Of a DNA stretch of 42,359 bases, positions 18,401 through 25,974 are shown piece by piece. Position numbers and translations under genes: made by a program. The notes under the pieces were generated by a model that was not told where the DNA came from, did no database searches, and saw nothing but the letters and a program-made list of their open reading frames with translations. Source of the stretch: Dehalococcoides sp. JdFR-54 (GTDB taxonomy: Bacteria > Chloroflexota > Dehalococcoidia > JdFR-54); contig MTNP01000037.1 of NCBI GenBank assembly GCA_002011475.1, forward strand, positions 33,191 to 75,549, written 5' to 3'. Position 1 is the first letter of the stretch; each line of letters opens with the position of its first letter.

Positions 18401-20737
18401 GTCGATGTAGGAGGCCGTCCTCAGGTCAAGCTCATAGTCCCCGCTTCTGGGTATGAATATGTCGTAGCTCACCCAGTCCCCATCCCGCTCCAGCTTTATC
18501 GCCCTTGAACCCTGGAAGTATGTGGGGGTATAGGTTGTCGAGGCTTGGTCATAATCCTCCGCCTCGATTATGGCAGCGGCCACATCGTCTGTGGGGTCAA
18601 GGGGATTCAGGGTGAGCTGGACCTCGACGCTGTCGCTCAATCCGCCCCCATCCGTATCCCATAAGAGCGGATTGGTGAGGTGGGTGTGAATCTCGTCATA
18701 ATCTGTTAGGCCGTCAGCATCGGTATCCGGACTGAACGGGTTGGTACCCAGGGTCTCTTCGATCCGGTCTACAATCCCATCGCCATCTGTATCTGAGGTG
18801 AATATGAAGGAGAGCTTATCGCCGCCTTTCAGCCTTAGGGTATCAAAGAGGTCGATGTAGGCTCTGTGTTCTTGCTTTTCGGGGGAGGTGCCACCCCGCT
18901 CGTAAACAGTGGCCCATATCCTGCCACCGCCGATATACAGGCCATCTAGCCCCAACAAATACCCACCGGCTATGTCATAATCGCTGATAACCCCGGCTCT
19001 GACCAATTGATCGAGCAGGCGGGTAATGCCTATGCCATTCCTCTTATCCACATTGGCCACCACAAAGGCCTTCTTTATCAGGCCGTCGCCCTCATCGATG
19101 ATGACCTGGACGGTCGAGCCGAATATATTGGCCCTGTAGTAGGCCCAGTCATTGTGGTATTCATCCTCTAGCTCCAGAGGGTCGGCAAATTCCACCCTGA
19201 AGCCTTGGCCACTGTCTATGGCTTCTATAGCCTCTATTCCAGTAACGTGGAACTCGATAAACTCATGAGCCCTATCACCTGGTGCCAGGGTTTTACCTTC
19301 TGGGAAGTCACTGATGCCCCATATTATCTCGCTCCTCTTATAAGGGATGGCCGAGTTCCCCAAAAACAGGTTGAAGTAAAGGTTCTTGACCGTGGCTGCC
19401 ACCTCTCCCCTATTTTCGATATAGGCGCCGGTGTAAATTATCCCGCCATCCACATATTTGGCGAAGGTCTCCCTCGATTCGAAGTTCCTCTGGATGGCAT
19501 TTCTGGCTGCCTCTACTGTGGCCACCTCCGATGCCTCTGTGATGGCTTGACTCTCGCTGGTTGCGGTGGCCACCTCCTCGGTGGTGGCCGTGGTTTGGGA
19601 AATGCTTTCCTGGGTCTCCTGCCTCAGGGTCTCAGAGACCGACTGGGCGATCTCCGAGGCCCGTGTCGAAATAGCGGTTTCGGCCTGCCGGTAGGATTCC
19701 GTCTGGGTTATCTCTTCGGTCAAGGCTTGAGAGTTCGCCCTCACATTTTCGCTGGCATGGGTTCGGGTGGTCTCCTCGGTGGCGGTCTTCGTGGTTTCAT
19801 AGGTGGCCTCGGCGGAGGCCGTAGCGGTGACACTGGCACTGACACTGCCCCCAGGGGGGAAAATGGATGCCTCCGCCTCAACCGTAGCCTCTATCGAAGC
19901 GGAAACGGTCTCGGAGTTCGTCTCGCTAAATGTAGTACCTACAGTGTTGCTTATGGAGCTGGCAACGCTGTTTATTTCCTCTTGGGATAATGTTATCCCC
20001 CTCGCCTGGGCCGCCTCCCTCACCATTTCCCTGGTATTTTCCTCGGAAAACTCCTCCCTCACAGTTTGGGTCAATTGCTGGGTTACTTCCTGGGCAAACG
20101 TCTGACAGAAGGTACGGGTTTCCTCCCGGCTCCGACTTACAGAATTGGCCACCTCCTGGGCTATCTCATTGGTCGCCGATCTGGCGTAGGCCTCCGAACG
20201 GGTACTGGTGGTCTCATAGGTCATCGTGTCGCCTTCGATATACTCCTGGATGTATTCCATCTTGCCGGTAAGCGTGATCTTGACCTGGGGGTCCACCGTT
20301 ATGGAGAAGATGGGGATATTGGCAATGAAGGGACAACGCCAGGTTGTCCCTTCTGTCCAGCTGGTAAGCTCCTGGTAGTCATCAACGCCATCGAAATCGG
20401 AATCCGGCTGGGTCGGGTTGGTTCCTAATTGAACCTCTGCACCATCATATAGCCCAGGATTCCCTTGAGAGTCGTTATCGGAGTCGATGCTGAGGGGGTC
20501 ACTCTTGTATATCTTGATCTCCTCCCCATCGGTCAAGCCGTCCCCATCGGTGTCAGCATCGTCGGGCTCGGTATGATACTTATAGGCCTCCTCCCAATCG
20601 GTCAAGCCATCTCCATCCGTATCCAGGGTGTTATCTTGGGCGTATACGACAAAGGATGCACCATTAACGGATATGGACATCAGCAGCGATATGGCCAGGG
20701 CGATGGCTAGAAATCGGCTTTTCTTACCCCGCATCAT
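12410..20737 (-). CDS. Giant secreted multidomain protein with type-3 Ca repeats, CBM-like, CARDB, PKD, two cohesin-like and two dockerin-like modules
   Basis: 2,775 residues. The N-terminus (MMRGKKSRFLAIALAISLLM..., cleavage near VVYAQD) is a signal peptide, so the protein is exported. Approximate order: DTDGDGLTDWEE-type calcium repeats (37-125); a very Ala/Thr/Ser/Glu-rich, probably helical region (174-422); an unassigned beta-rich region (423-640); more calcium repeats (646-725); a CBM6-like module (719-870); DTDGDGIPD/DSDGDGIGD repeats (904-950); a second CBM-like module (~1070-1190); a GATase-like fold (~1330-1560); CARDB-like and CARDB domains (1907-2172); PKD with SYAWDFGDG (2177-2275); cohesin-like 1 (2281-2420); dockerin-like pair DVNCDKRVNVLDM/DVNRDGSINALDM (2421-2480); cohesin-like 2 (2492-2632); a carboxypeptidase-regulatory-like fold; a C-terminal dockerin (DADGNGVIDIYDL/DINGDQVVDIYDL). 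No catalytic domain, sortase motif or C-terminal membrane anchor was recognised. A scaffold or adhesive surface role is inferred. Confidence 0.93.
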   Translation of the reverse strand: MMRGKKSRFLAIALAISLLMSISVNGASFVVYAQDNTLDTDGDGLTDWEEAYKYHTEPDDADTDGDGLTDGEEIKIYKSDPLSIDSDNDSQGNPGLYDGAEVQLGTNPTQPDSDFDGVDDYQELTSWTEGTTWRCPFIANIPIFSITVDPQVKITLTGKMEYIQEYIEGDTMTYETTSTRSEAYARSATNEIAQEVANSVSRSREETRTFCQTFAQEVTQQLTQTVREEFSEENTREMVREAAQARGITLSQEEINSVASSISNTVGTTFSETNSETVSASIEATVEAEASIFPPGGSVSASVTATASAEATYETTKTATEETTRTHASENVRANSQALTEEITQTESYRQAETAISTRASEIAQSVSETLRQETQESISQTTATTEEVATATSESQAITEASEVATVEAARNAIQRNFESRETFAKYVDGGIIYTGAYIENRGEVAATVKNLYFNLFLGNSAIPYKRSEIIWGISDFPEGKTLAPGDRAHEFIEFHVTGIEAIEAIDSGQGFRVEFADPLELEDEYHNDWAYYRANIFGSTVQVIIDEGDGLIKKAFVVANVDKRNGIGITRLLDQLVRAGVISDYDIAGGYLLGLDGLYIGGGRIWATVYERGGTSPEKQEHRAYIDLFDTLRLKGGDKLSFIFTSDTDGDGIVDRIEETLGTNPFSPDTDADGLTDYDEIHTHLTNPLLWDTDGGGLSDSVEVQLTLNPLDPTDDVAAAIIEAEDYDQASTTYTPTYFQGSRAIKLERDGDWVSYDIFIPRSGDYELDLRTASYIDVRELYSGGILSPTTAQLGNAIEIYLDDELKDVALMANIEEGFGTDEILIAKDSYARLTITRLETAKTLLVSLTSPVIAHYYGSLKQGLQGLIGPFEKDSELCFYICYDGEVPTLPQIWQARLSADADTDGDGIPDTEDNCPFVSNPDQEDSDGDGIGDECDNYPYFYNPGVEGVKTWAELRLRPEDIAELRQEDVAKIFRIEKAAPGLYYFRYEEGDDTSFDDLILKIELIPESSGYARLRLKLNDVCAGPHTLKLKYRGHLPYRQQYIDYFRLFKVDDISPLTAIEKVGQYYHDYSRQDGLGGPATSENFVLSADGDWVEYVTTTVDSDYFMLTVKAKDMPPGDVEGIVLLVYIDGRYKGTLFYHKGDESYTNKSLFLGTLPAGEHRIRIVYMNDKGNRVAILEAIHLDTVKTTIQPLHGVEQLTRDLNRVISGLPSTIDMVLSNTGIKQAVYVAHLSGLGSDEYGFPPVIALNKPIPALVKANVTMIDGSPQLELRVENRDNVTVSLVTYLDMQKINESPLQPGTTDIEIPLDQYIAETREYRFRFELEYEPPRARIAVIHLPGSNAERWLEKLSRYGYRPEKISPDEIPWDAVTYQLLILPYRWADFDHLPLPIDGIIGGMPDTYYPVYPSITMQEVGDRLKSFVASGGRLIVDGAGWYGTRKGYAFLPDITISPARSSKLPVFIPEEMRLHPIITGSGEFPTELQARDFGRAEDVIDQEIDAIKLMGWTVIAATYEEVPDVYELTAEELAVEFRKRPVNPVVIESGTIFDMGKVVYTTFGLTGYDKLLKNILLWLDPYATLLIDTSKYEIISAVLHNTTTAESLVVPGIETKLPIKIKTEAPGSIPIETTAFLKKDPRVANTKASTLRVIEGYLGVNMTSELVSPARPAAFEPLVIQAQIFIAKADLETALAKFKPYISPEQWEACLTQFYNYIGDMEGFEQYLTETIKGDMTQEEWEECLRSFRTHMSEFNRYMSEGDWEVKLAYAYDTGSTALPGMRVNVVRDIAGEVLEFVLPDLAAKAEMTLPEKPELILRSSLALQGLPPFPGDPALDVGADGEIEWTYSGVFDTIDVTPDLSTAIKGFLPTVPLYFTSQTSGLMLIKKMIMVFQESTRVFKFTDKEDPSMWPEWWQIGDLIVETIFPSTVVENTEYTIYYRIYNSGNETAVITDFKTTAGVPIELRTQCAPYIPGAEIFPVEIPPGKYALGKLARTAPAYDPHDPIDEVEGVTLSVYYVEPMERIDIGKWQATIGPLPAMGLTYKIEAKDDVGNSCQTQQSVSLLRLPDLTVSDIGVSDAFPKEGDEVEIRATVYNRGRALSQATTVEFYAGDPGESGILIGAPSVAQLLAGQSAEVSVTWATTSGDYDLYVIVDPDNLVNESYEDNNTAIRYDFIVTTNQPPVASFTYPAEDLIVGQPITFDASASYDVDSFIESYAWDFGDGSPSVIFTYSPEQPTVEKVATHSYSSPGDYTVTLTVTDSEGASGTRSETITIVPEATIVSISPPSQEVAYEMSFTVEVVIEPKFAIAGAQFDLSFDPLLVAVDKIEEGDLLNQDGASTYFFPGTIDNGAGRVSGVAGAITGPGETVASPGTLAIISLRAKTVTETTTALLDLTNFIVGDAQGRAMPIIVHDGSVTILPYADWDVNCDKRVNVLDMIRVGQHWGETGAPHWIREDVNRDGSINALDMILIGQNWTHITIAGAFAGAISAQEVTTVNISPISQAVPPGETFTVNVVIEPKVAIAGAQFDLSFDATLVTVVDVEEGDLLSQDGASTFFQPGAIDNDAGTVTGVVGVVITPGASVSSPGTFAIITLRAGTTSGTAPLDLSNVIVGDIQANEVPIETGSGDVELFGLDATVISGQVLLQGRSHHDGPTLLIDGEPVTTISDVEGNYFIPAPPGVPHTIAITMPGYLSITKSAVVGEAGKIKPLPPVTLLAGDADGNGVIDIYDLVTIAANFNTSPPGDETADINGDQVVDIYDLVLVGMNLGKAESPS
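12845..13895 (-). repeat. Internal tandem duplication encoding two cohesin-like modules
   Basis: Two ~410-base units (about 13483-13895 and 12845-13262) encode near-identical modules: both contain AIAGAQFDLSFD, EEGDLL, QDGAST and GTIDN/GAIDN, and the DNA still shares stretches such as those at 13154-13172 and 13800-13818. A dockerin-like pair separates them. Confidence 0.8.
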
Positions 20738-20815
20738 ACCCCTCCCTTGAATCGAGGCCCTAAATCCGAGGCTTTTAAAACGCGGTCAAACCCCTTGGCC
20801 AACAATCATACTTCA

Positions 20816-20844
20816 AGGTTAAGACTAAAGGCCTTCATTGTCAA
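20816..20844 (-). promoter_or_regulatory. Promoter of the giant secreted protein gene
   Basis: On the minus strand TTGACA (20844-20839) and TAACCT (20821-20816) are 17 bases apart. A leader of ~70 nt leads to ATGATG at 20737 behind GGGAGGGG. The same TAACCT -10 occurs at the lexA promoter. Confidence 0.7.
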
Positions 20845-20917
20845 GCGAAGCGAGTCGATTTGCCATCGGGTTTCAAATTCTTAAGCCCAGTGGCGAGATT
20901 GAAGCTGGCGAGCTGCC

Positions 20918-21376
20918 TCAAGACCTTTCTGTTTTTGCCAATTTCTTGGCCTTGTTGATGGCGGCTTCGATCAACCCCGGAATGGGGTCGGGGGGCACAA
21001 AACCCACAGCTTTTCTCGCATTGAACCTGTGGGCCAGCCGATAGGCCAGGAGATAGGTCAGGGGCTTTGTCTGGTTGGTCAGGTGATCGGCCGCCAAATG
21101 CACACCATACCCTGCGCTGGCAGCTATGAGGTAGGGGTTCCAAGCGGTAAGCCAACAAAAGACTATCAGCAGCGCCAGGACCTCCCAGGCGTACAGGATG
21201 AGGACAAAGGTCCGGCGAGTATTCTTCAGGGACCAGATCACATAGTCCAGGATGTGATCCGCGTCAATTAATACCCCGGCAGCCAGGCACAACAGGGCTG
21301 GAAACACTGACCAAGCAGCCAATCCAATGCCGGCGCTTATGGGCGTGGAGACAATGAGGTGAGAGGTTGGTCGCAT
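20918..21376 (-). CDS. Integral membrane protein, DUF457/YdjM-like putative metal-dependent hydrolase
   Basis: 152 residues with about four membrane helices. Two histidine/aspartate motifs typical of the membrane-bound YdjM/DUF457 group are seen: GVLIDADHILDYV near residue 40 and HLAADHLTN near residue 97; the N-terminal THLIVS adds another His. The family is predicted to bind a metal within the membrane, but its reaction is not established. The C-terminus is a Lys-rich cytoplasmic tail (AAINKAKKLAKTERS). It lies 32 nt downstream of the DUF1616 gene on the same strand, so they probably share a transcript, and ~180 nt upstream of the giant gene's start. Confidence 0.7.
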   Translation of the reverse strand: MRPTSHLIVSTPISAGIGLAAWSVFPALLCLAAGVLIDADHILDYVIWSLKNTRRTFVLILYAWEVLALLIVFCWLTAWNPYLIAASAGYGVHLAADHLTNQTKPLTYLLAYRLAHRFNARKAVGFVPPDPIPGLIEAAINKAKKLAKTERS

Positions 21377-21408
21377 TTGGGGTCATTCCTCAAGGGATCT
21401 CATTGGCC

Positions 21409-22245
21409 CTAAATTCCCTCCAGCACATCGACCTGAAGGCGAAGCGCCTGATAAGGCTCTGGGCTCGCCCCTTTAAACAGGAGGAACTCCACCTCCCGGT
21501 CGGGCCCCGCCCTGGTGGGGGCGAAGCTCACTTCCTGCTCCCATTTCCCCCCATGGTCCAGGGTGATAGGTCCGATCTCTCCGGCCCTTTCCCCGTCAAT
21601 GGTTATCTCTACCTTGTAGATTGTGGTCTCATGCTCCCGGTTCACCAGCCCCAGGATTACCCTGCCCTCCTCCCCCAAGATAATCTTGCGGGGGTAGCCT
21701 TCCGCCTTCCCCTCCAGGCCCAGGATATAGAACTCGGTAAATTTCTCTTCCGCCTTAGGGGATGCTATGACGCAGGTCAGGGCCCCCAGGGCGCCCATTA
21801 TCGCCATGACCACGAGGAGGCCGAGCAGCCTATCCCAACGGCCCTGGCACGCCCAAGAACGGGATAACAGCTTGAGATGGATGCCAAGCTGAGGCTGGAA
21901 GCGTTCCTCGGGCGAAAGCCTATGCCGCCGATACCAGGCGATGGCTGCCATCACGGCGATGAACAGGAGCAGGGAAATCAGGATGGGGTAGAGGCCAATG
22001 CCCCAGGGGGTGTAGTTCAGAACGAGTCCCATCAGCGGCACCACGGCGATGGAAAGTCCGAAACTGAGGGCCAGGCGTTCAATGCCACTCAGGTTGCCCT
22101 TGTGGGGGAACAACGCCGCGACGACGGTGTAGCCAGGGAAGAAGAGGACAAAGAGAAGGCCGAGGACGATGCGCAAAGGCCCTGTGGCCAGGACCACTAG
22201 GGGCACCAGCAATAGCGAGAGGGCTATGATGATAACTAGGTCCAC
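21409..22245 (-). CDS. DUF1616 membrane protein
   Basis: 278 residues. The N-terminal half has four membrane helices, with the family's hallmark ...GPLRIVLGLLFVLFFPGYT and the following ERLALSFGLSIAVVPLMGL. One further helix near residue 150 leads to an exterior beta-sandwich beginning TEFYILGLEGKAEGYP and ending EVEFLLFKG. DUF1616 proteins are known from archaea and some bacteria and are often found near surface polysaccharide genes; their biochemical role is unknown. The soluble domain is clearly homologous to the separate 159-residue protein encoded at 23970. The start is the ATG at 22245, preceded by GGGGGG. Confidence 0.83.
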   Translation of the reverse strand: MDLVIIIALSLLLVPLVVLATGPLRIVLGLLFVLFFPGYTVVAALFPHKGNLSGIERLALSFGLSIAVVPLMGLVLNYTPWGIGLYPILISLLLFIAVMAAIAWYRRHRLSPEERFQPQLGIHLKLLSRSWACQGRWDRLLGLLVVMAIMGALGALTCVIASPKAEEKFTEFYILGLEGKAEGYPRKIILGEEGRVILGLVNREHETTIYKVEITIDGERAGEIGPITLDHGGKWEQEVSFAPTRAGPDREVEFLLFKGASPEPYQALRLQVDVLEGI

Positions 22246-22356
22246 AAATCCCCCCTATCTGGTATCACCCTGCTTGAGCCCCCGCGGACATCCTTTACCC
22301 GAGACCCTATTTAGTATAAACTGAGACCTGAGATACCCGCAAGCGAAGTCGAGCCG

Positions 22357-23973
22357 ATGAGGATAATATACCGGCACTCCCGGCCATGGGCCCTCCTGAG
22401 CCTAGCCCAAGAATCATGGGCAAAGCACACGCCCTTACTTCGGGTCGCCGCCATCATGGGGATCCTCCTTTTCAGTTTCTGGGCGGGCATGGGCCCCCAC
22501 TGGGATTACAGGTATCCGCTTCACGTGGACGAATGGTTTGCCCTGGGCTTTACCCAGAGCATGCTCGAAGACGGCTCCCTTCAATATACGACCCCTTATG
22601 GGCGGGGGGAGATCAGCTATCACCCCGAGATGGGGTTTCACCTGCTACTGGGGTTCCTCAAGACCATCACAGGCCTCTCCTGGATGGGACTGTACCGGGT
22701 TGCACCGGGGGCGATGGTCGCCTTGCTGGCCTTCCTGGTATATGCCCTGGGCCGCCGTGACGGGTTCGGGTGGGCTGCTGCGCTCTTTGTGCCATTGATA
22801 CCCACCTCCATACGGACCCTCGGCCCCACCTTTCTGGTGCCCGTCTCGGCGGCGATGATTTTCATCCCAGTGACTCTCCTGGTGCTGCACAGGCTGGAGG
22901 CCAGGGGCATGGGGCAATCCCTCTGGCTATTGTTGATCCTTATCGGCGGCACCATCTTCGTTCACCCACCTACTGAGGGGGTCGTCACCGCCCTTGCGGC
23001 GCTCTACCTCGCGGCCCTGATGGCGGAGGCTCTGGCCGTGCGGCGCTATCGCGCGGCGACGAACCTCGTGGCTGCGGTCGGGGTTCGGATGCTCATCCCC
23101 ATCATCGTGCTGGGCGTGTGGTTGCCTTCCGTCAGCAAAAGCACGCTGGAACGGGCAGTGGCCGGTGACCCCGGCATAAGCAGGTATTTGGGCTTCAATG
23201 CCGGCTTTTTTGAAGCGTTCGGGGTTATCGCCGTGGCCCTATTCGTTTGGGGTATCTTCATATTTGTATTGGACCGCCGATATGGTCTCCGGACCTATGT
23301 CTTGCCTGTGCTTACAGTTTTTCTCCTATTGTTCTTGAACTTCGTGTATCCGCGATATCAACTGGGCCCCAGCATTCTTTACGAACGAGGCTGGTCTTAC
23401 CTTGGCCTGTTCATGGCGATCCTGGCTGGTTACGGCGTCGCCTCCTTCTTCCGCTCTGTCCCCGCACTCTCCAAAAGTATGGAGGCCCTCGTGTCGCATC
23501 GCTTCTCAGGCTGGACGCGTGTCATTTGCATCGGTGTGGGCATAGCCGTCGTCGCTGCCGCCCTCACCACGGGCTTGTTCAACGAGCAGCGAGGCGATTA
23601 CGCCCGCTATTACCATATGATGGATGACCAGGTATACGCCGATTTCGTCTGGCTTGGCCAGCATACCGCCCCGGGACATAAGGTGGTCATGATGGAGCCA
23701 AGCCTGGCCTGGGCCTATCCGCCCATTGCTGGCCCTGGGAACATGGTCTCCGGAGCAGCCTCCGCTCCTTTCCGCACGAAATGGGCAAAGCAGGTGCGAG
23801 AAGTGCTTATTACCGGCAATGTTGACACTGAGTGGCTTAGACAACAGGGCGTCTCAGTGCTCTACACCGGTTTGCCCGGGAGCCAGAAGTATGCGCCAAT
23901 CAAAAATAGCGAACTGCTCGAAGTTCGCCCCGGGGTCTACCTCGTTCCCGCTGAGAGGGCAGGTGAGCATTGA
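22357..23973 (+). CDS. Polytopic membrane protein, GT-C glycosyltransferase-like
   Basis: 538 residues with about ten hydrophobic helices and a C-terminal soluble domain (YADFVWLGQHTAPGHKVVM... to VYLVPAE). An acidic first-loop motif, YPLHVDEWFA near residue 55, resembles the Asp/Glu-bearing loop of GT-C enzymes that use polyprenyl-phosphate sugars; a second segment, FVHPPTEG, follows helix six. The overall plan suggests a glycosyltransferase or oligosaccharyl-transfer role in the envelope, but this is inference from architecture. The start is the ATG at 22357, preceded only by weak GAG elements. The stop overlaps the TTG start of the next gene. Confidence 0.65.
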   Translation: MRIIYRHSRPWALLSLAQESWAKHTPLLRVAAIMGILLFSFWAGMGPHWDYRYPLHVDEWFALGFTQSMLEDGSLQYTTPYGRGEISYHPEMGFHLLLGFLKTITGLSWMGLYRVAPGAMVALLAFLVYALGRRDGFGWAAALFVPLIPTSIRTLGPTFLVPVSAAMIFIPVTLLVLHRLEARGMGQSLWLLLILIGGTIFVHPPTEGVVTALAALYLAALMAEALAVRRYRAATNLVAAVGVRMLIPIIVLGVWLPSVSKSTLERAVAGDPGISRYLGFNAGFFEAFGVIAVALFVWGIFIFVLDRRYGLRTYVLPVLTVFLLLFLNFVYPRYQLGPSILYERGWSYLGLFMAILAGYGVASFFRSVPALSKSMEALVSHRFSGWTRVICIGVGIAVVAAALTTGLFNEQRGDYARYYHMMDDQVYADFVWLGQHTAPGHKVVMMEPSLAWAYPPIAGPGNMVSGAASAPFRTKWAKQVREVLITGNVDTEWLRQQGVSVLYTGLPGSQKYAPIKNSELLEVRPGVYLVPAERAGEH

Positions 23974-24449
23974 TACCTTCGCTTACAACCACAGCCCGAA
24001 GCCGCTGGGACAAGGCTCTGACGGTGCTTTTGGTCGTAGCAGTGCTGGGGGCTATCGGCTCCCTCGTGTATGTGACAGCCACGCCGAGGGTGGGGGAGAG
24101 GTTCACCGAGTTCTACATCTTGGGCCCGCAGGGGAAGGCCGAGGACTACCCCAAAGTGCTTGTCCTCGGAGAAAAGGCCGTGGTGAGGTTGGGGATAGTA
24201 AATCACGAACACGAGACAACGGACTACAGGGTGGAGATAACTATCGACGGGGAAAAGGTAAGCGAGATAGGGTCGATCGCCTTAAAGCACGAGGGGAAGT
24301 GGGAGCAGCCAATAACCTTCTCGCCCACAAGGGCCGGCGCCCACCAGAAGGTGGAGTTTTCGCTCTACAAGGGTGAGGACACCGAGCCCTATCGAAAGGT
24401 CTACCTGTGGATAACTGTCATGGAGGAGTGGGTCGAGTCCGGTTCATAG
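23970..24449 (+). CDS. Single-span protein carrying the DUF1616 C-terminal beta domain
   Basis: 159 residues: one N-terminal membrane helix (ALTVLLVVAVLGAIGSLVYV) followed by a beta-rich domain nearly collinear with residues ~150-278 of the DUF1616 protein at 21409-22245 (shared RFTEFYILG, GKAE-YP, HEHETT-Y-VEITIDGE, GKWEQ and SPTRAG/APTRAG). It lacks the four-helix N-terminal module. It starts at a TTG overlapping the upstream stop codon by two bases, implying coupling to the GT-C-like gene. Probably an envelope-exposed accessory subunit; function unknown. Confidence 0.8.
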   Translation: MIPSLTTTARSRWDKALTVLLVVAVLGAIGSLVYVTATPRVGERFTEFYILGPQGKAEDYPKVLVLGEKAVVRLGIVNHEHETTDYRVEITIDGEKVSEIGSIALKHEGKWEQPITFSPTRAGAHQKVEFSLYKGEDTEPYRKVYLWITVMEEWVESGS

Positions 24450-24531
24450 CGCCCTCCTTTATACACGGCACAAGATTATGTTTCAGATTGGAAGGGGGGA
24501 AGGGGATAATAATAGTCCAAACCCTTAGCCT

Positions 24532-25971
24532 TTATTGGCGCTCTTTATAAAAATCTCTTATTAATCTTATCTCATCGGGACCAAAAACTCTGAGCAGGTA
24601 TAAGAGCACACCGTAGGAAAGTATAGCCCCAAGCACGATTATAAATACGTTAGTAGTTATAAAATCAAAGCCGTAGACGATTATGCCCATGATCAGCGCT
24701 GCAGCTAAAGGTTTTAAGATAACCCTGTGCATGGGCAAGCGGTATAAGTGTCTTTGAAGGTAATGATAATACAATACGAAAATCGTTAACTCGGTGGCAA
24801 CTGTGGCCACTGCTGCCCCAATGTAGCTATAAGGGGGGATTAATAAGAGATTTAAGATTATATTTAATAATGCCCCGATACCCATATTTCTGACACTTAT
24901 CCATTGCTTGTCAATGGAAGCCATCGTGTGACCGGCAAGGGAGGTCAAAAATATCAATGAGACGGCCCAGACCAGAATCTGCAATGCGATCACTGAATTG
25001 GCGAAGCCTGCCCCATATAGTAAGGCTATGACCTTATCTGCCACCAGGGTTGTGCCAATGCCAAGTGGTATGGCCAGGATGAGCAAATACTTGAATGATT
25101 TTTCATAGGTTATCCTCAGGCTGTCCTTTGAGGACTTGAAGTATCTTGATAGGAGGGGATAGAGGGAGCCGATAAAGGCAGCGGGAATGAACATTAGTGC
25201 CAAGACCAATTGATATGCGGCATTATACCAGCCAACGACCGCATCTCCCTTCATTACGGAGAGCATGACGCTATCTATCTGGAAGTAAATCGTTAAGAAA
25301 ATCGCCATTAGGCCGAAAGGAAGCGCAGCTTTGATCAGTTGTTTGGCGAGGGGTATGTCAAGCGATAATTCGGGTGCGGTGAATCTCTTAATAACAATCG
25401 CTAGACTGAATAAGGACATTAAAAATCGAGCTACCAGAATTACAGAAACTAGCTCTAGTAGCCCATATCCCAGAAATAATACTGTCAGGCCGGCTCCGAT
25501 GACTAACGTCTCCTCTACAATTCTAGTCATCATCTCGTATTCCATTCTTTCAAAGGCGCGGAATATCGACCTAAAGAATTGGGTAAAGGAGCTAAAAACT
25601 ACGATAAGTCCGACAATGTAAACTGTTTGAGTCGTGTCTTGAGGGTAGTCCATTAAATTGATTACGATGACGATTAAAGCAAAAGTAATCAGGGACAGGA
25701 TCGCTTTGACGATCGATACGTTACTCAAATATTTGCTGGCCTTTGATTTATCTCGTGCGATCTCCCTTATGCTTAAGATACTTAGGCCGAAATCGGAGAA
25801 AATTATGAACAGAGAGGTAAATGCGAATGCGAAAGCGTACTTGCCGTAGCCGATATCACCTAATTCTCTGGCAATAAAAATGATGAGCACTAAATGCAGT
25901 AATCTGCTGACTATGTCTCCTAAAAATAAAAAGCTGCTATTTATAGCAACCCTTCTCGCTGCGCTTGCCAT
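24532..25971 (-). CDS. Polysaccharide/oligosaccharide flippase (MATE/MOP superfamily, Wzx-like)
   Basis: 479 residues with 12-14 membrane helices. The start MASAARRVAINSSFLFLGDI leads into the polysaccharide-synthesis-type pattern, with LGDIGYGKYAFAFAF and FSDFGLSILSIREIAR, typical of Wzx-like transporters that flip lipid-linked sugars across the membrane. It starts 3 nt after the stop of the DegT-family gene, without a visible Shine-Dalgarno, so translation is probably coupled. Base composition is clearly AT-richer than in neighbours on both sides, suggesting separate ancestry. It fits export of the deoxysugar-containing glycan whose precursors the two upstream genes would make. Confidence 0.9.
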   Translation of the reverse strand: MASAARRVAINSSFLFLGDIVSRLLHLVLIIFIARELGDIGYGKYAFAFAFTSLFIIFSDFGLSILSIREIARDKSKASKYLSNVSIVKAILSLITFALIVIVINLMDYPQDTTQTVYIVGLIVVFSSFTQFFRSIFRAFERMEYEMMTRIVEETLVIGAGLTVLFLGYGLLELVSVILVARFLMSLFSLAIVIKRFTAPELSLDIPLAKQLIKAALPFGLMAIFLTIYFQIDSVMLSVMKGDAVVGWYNAAYQLVLALMFIPAAFIGSLYPLLSRYFKSSKDSLRITYEKSFKYLLILAIPLGIGTTLVADKVIALLYGAGFANSVIALQILVWAVSLIFLTSLAGHTMASIDKQWISVRNMGIGALLNIILNLLLIPPYSYIGAAVATVATELTIFVLYYHYLQRHLYRLPMHRVILKPLAAALIMGIIVYGFDFITTNVFIIVLGAILSYGVLLYLLRVFGPDEIRLIRDFYKERQ

Positions 25972-25974
25972 TAG

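Noticed and set aside
22315-22320. TATAAA as a -10 box for the GT-C-like gene.
   Set aside because: No -35-like hexamer at a workable distance, so no promoter was called.
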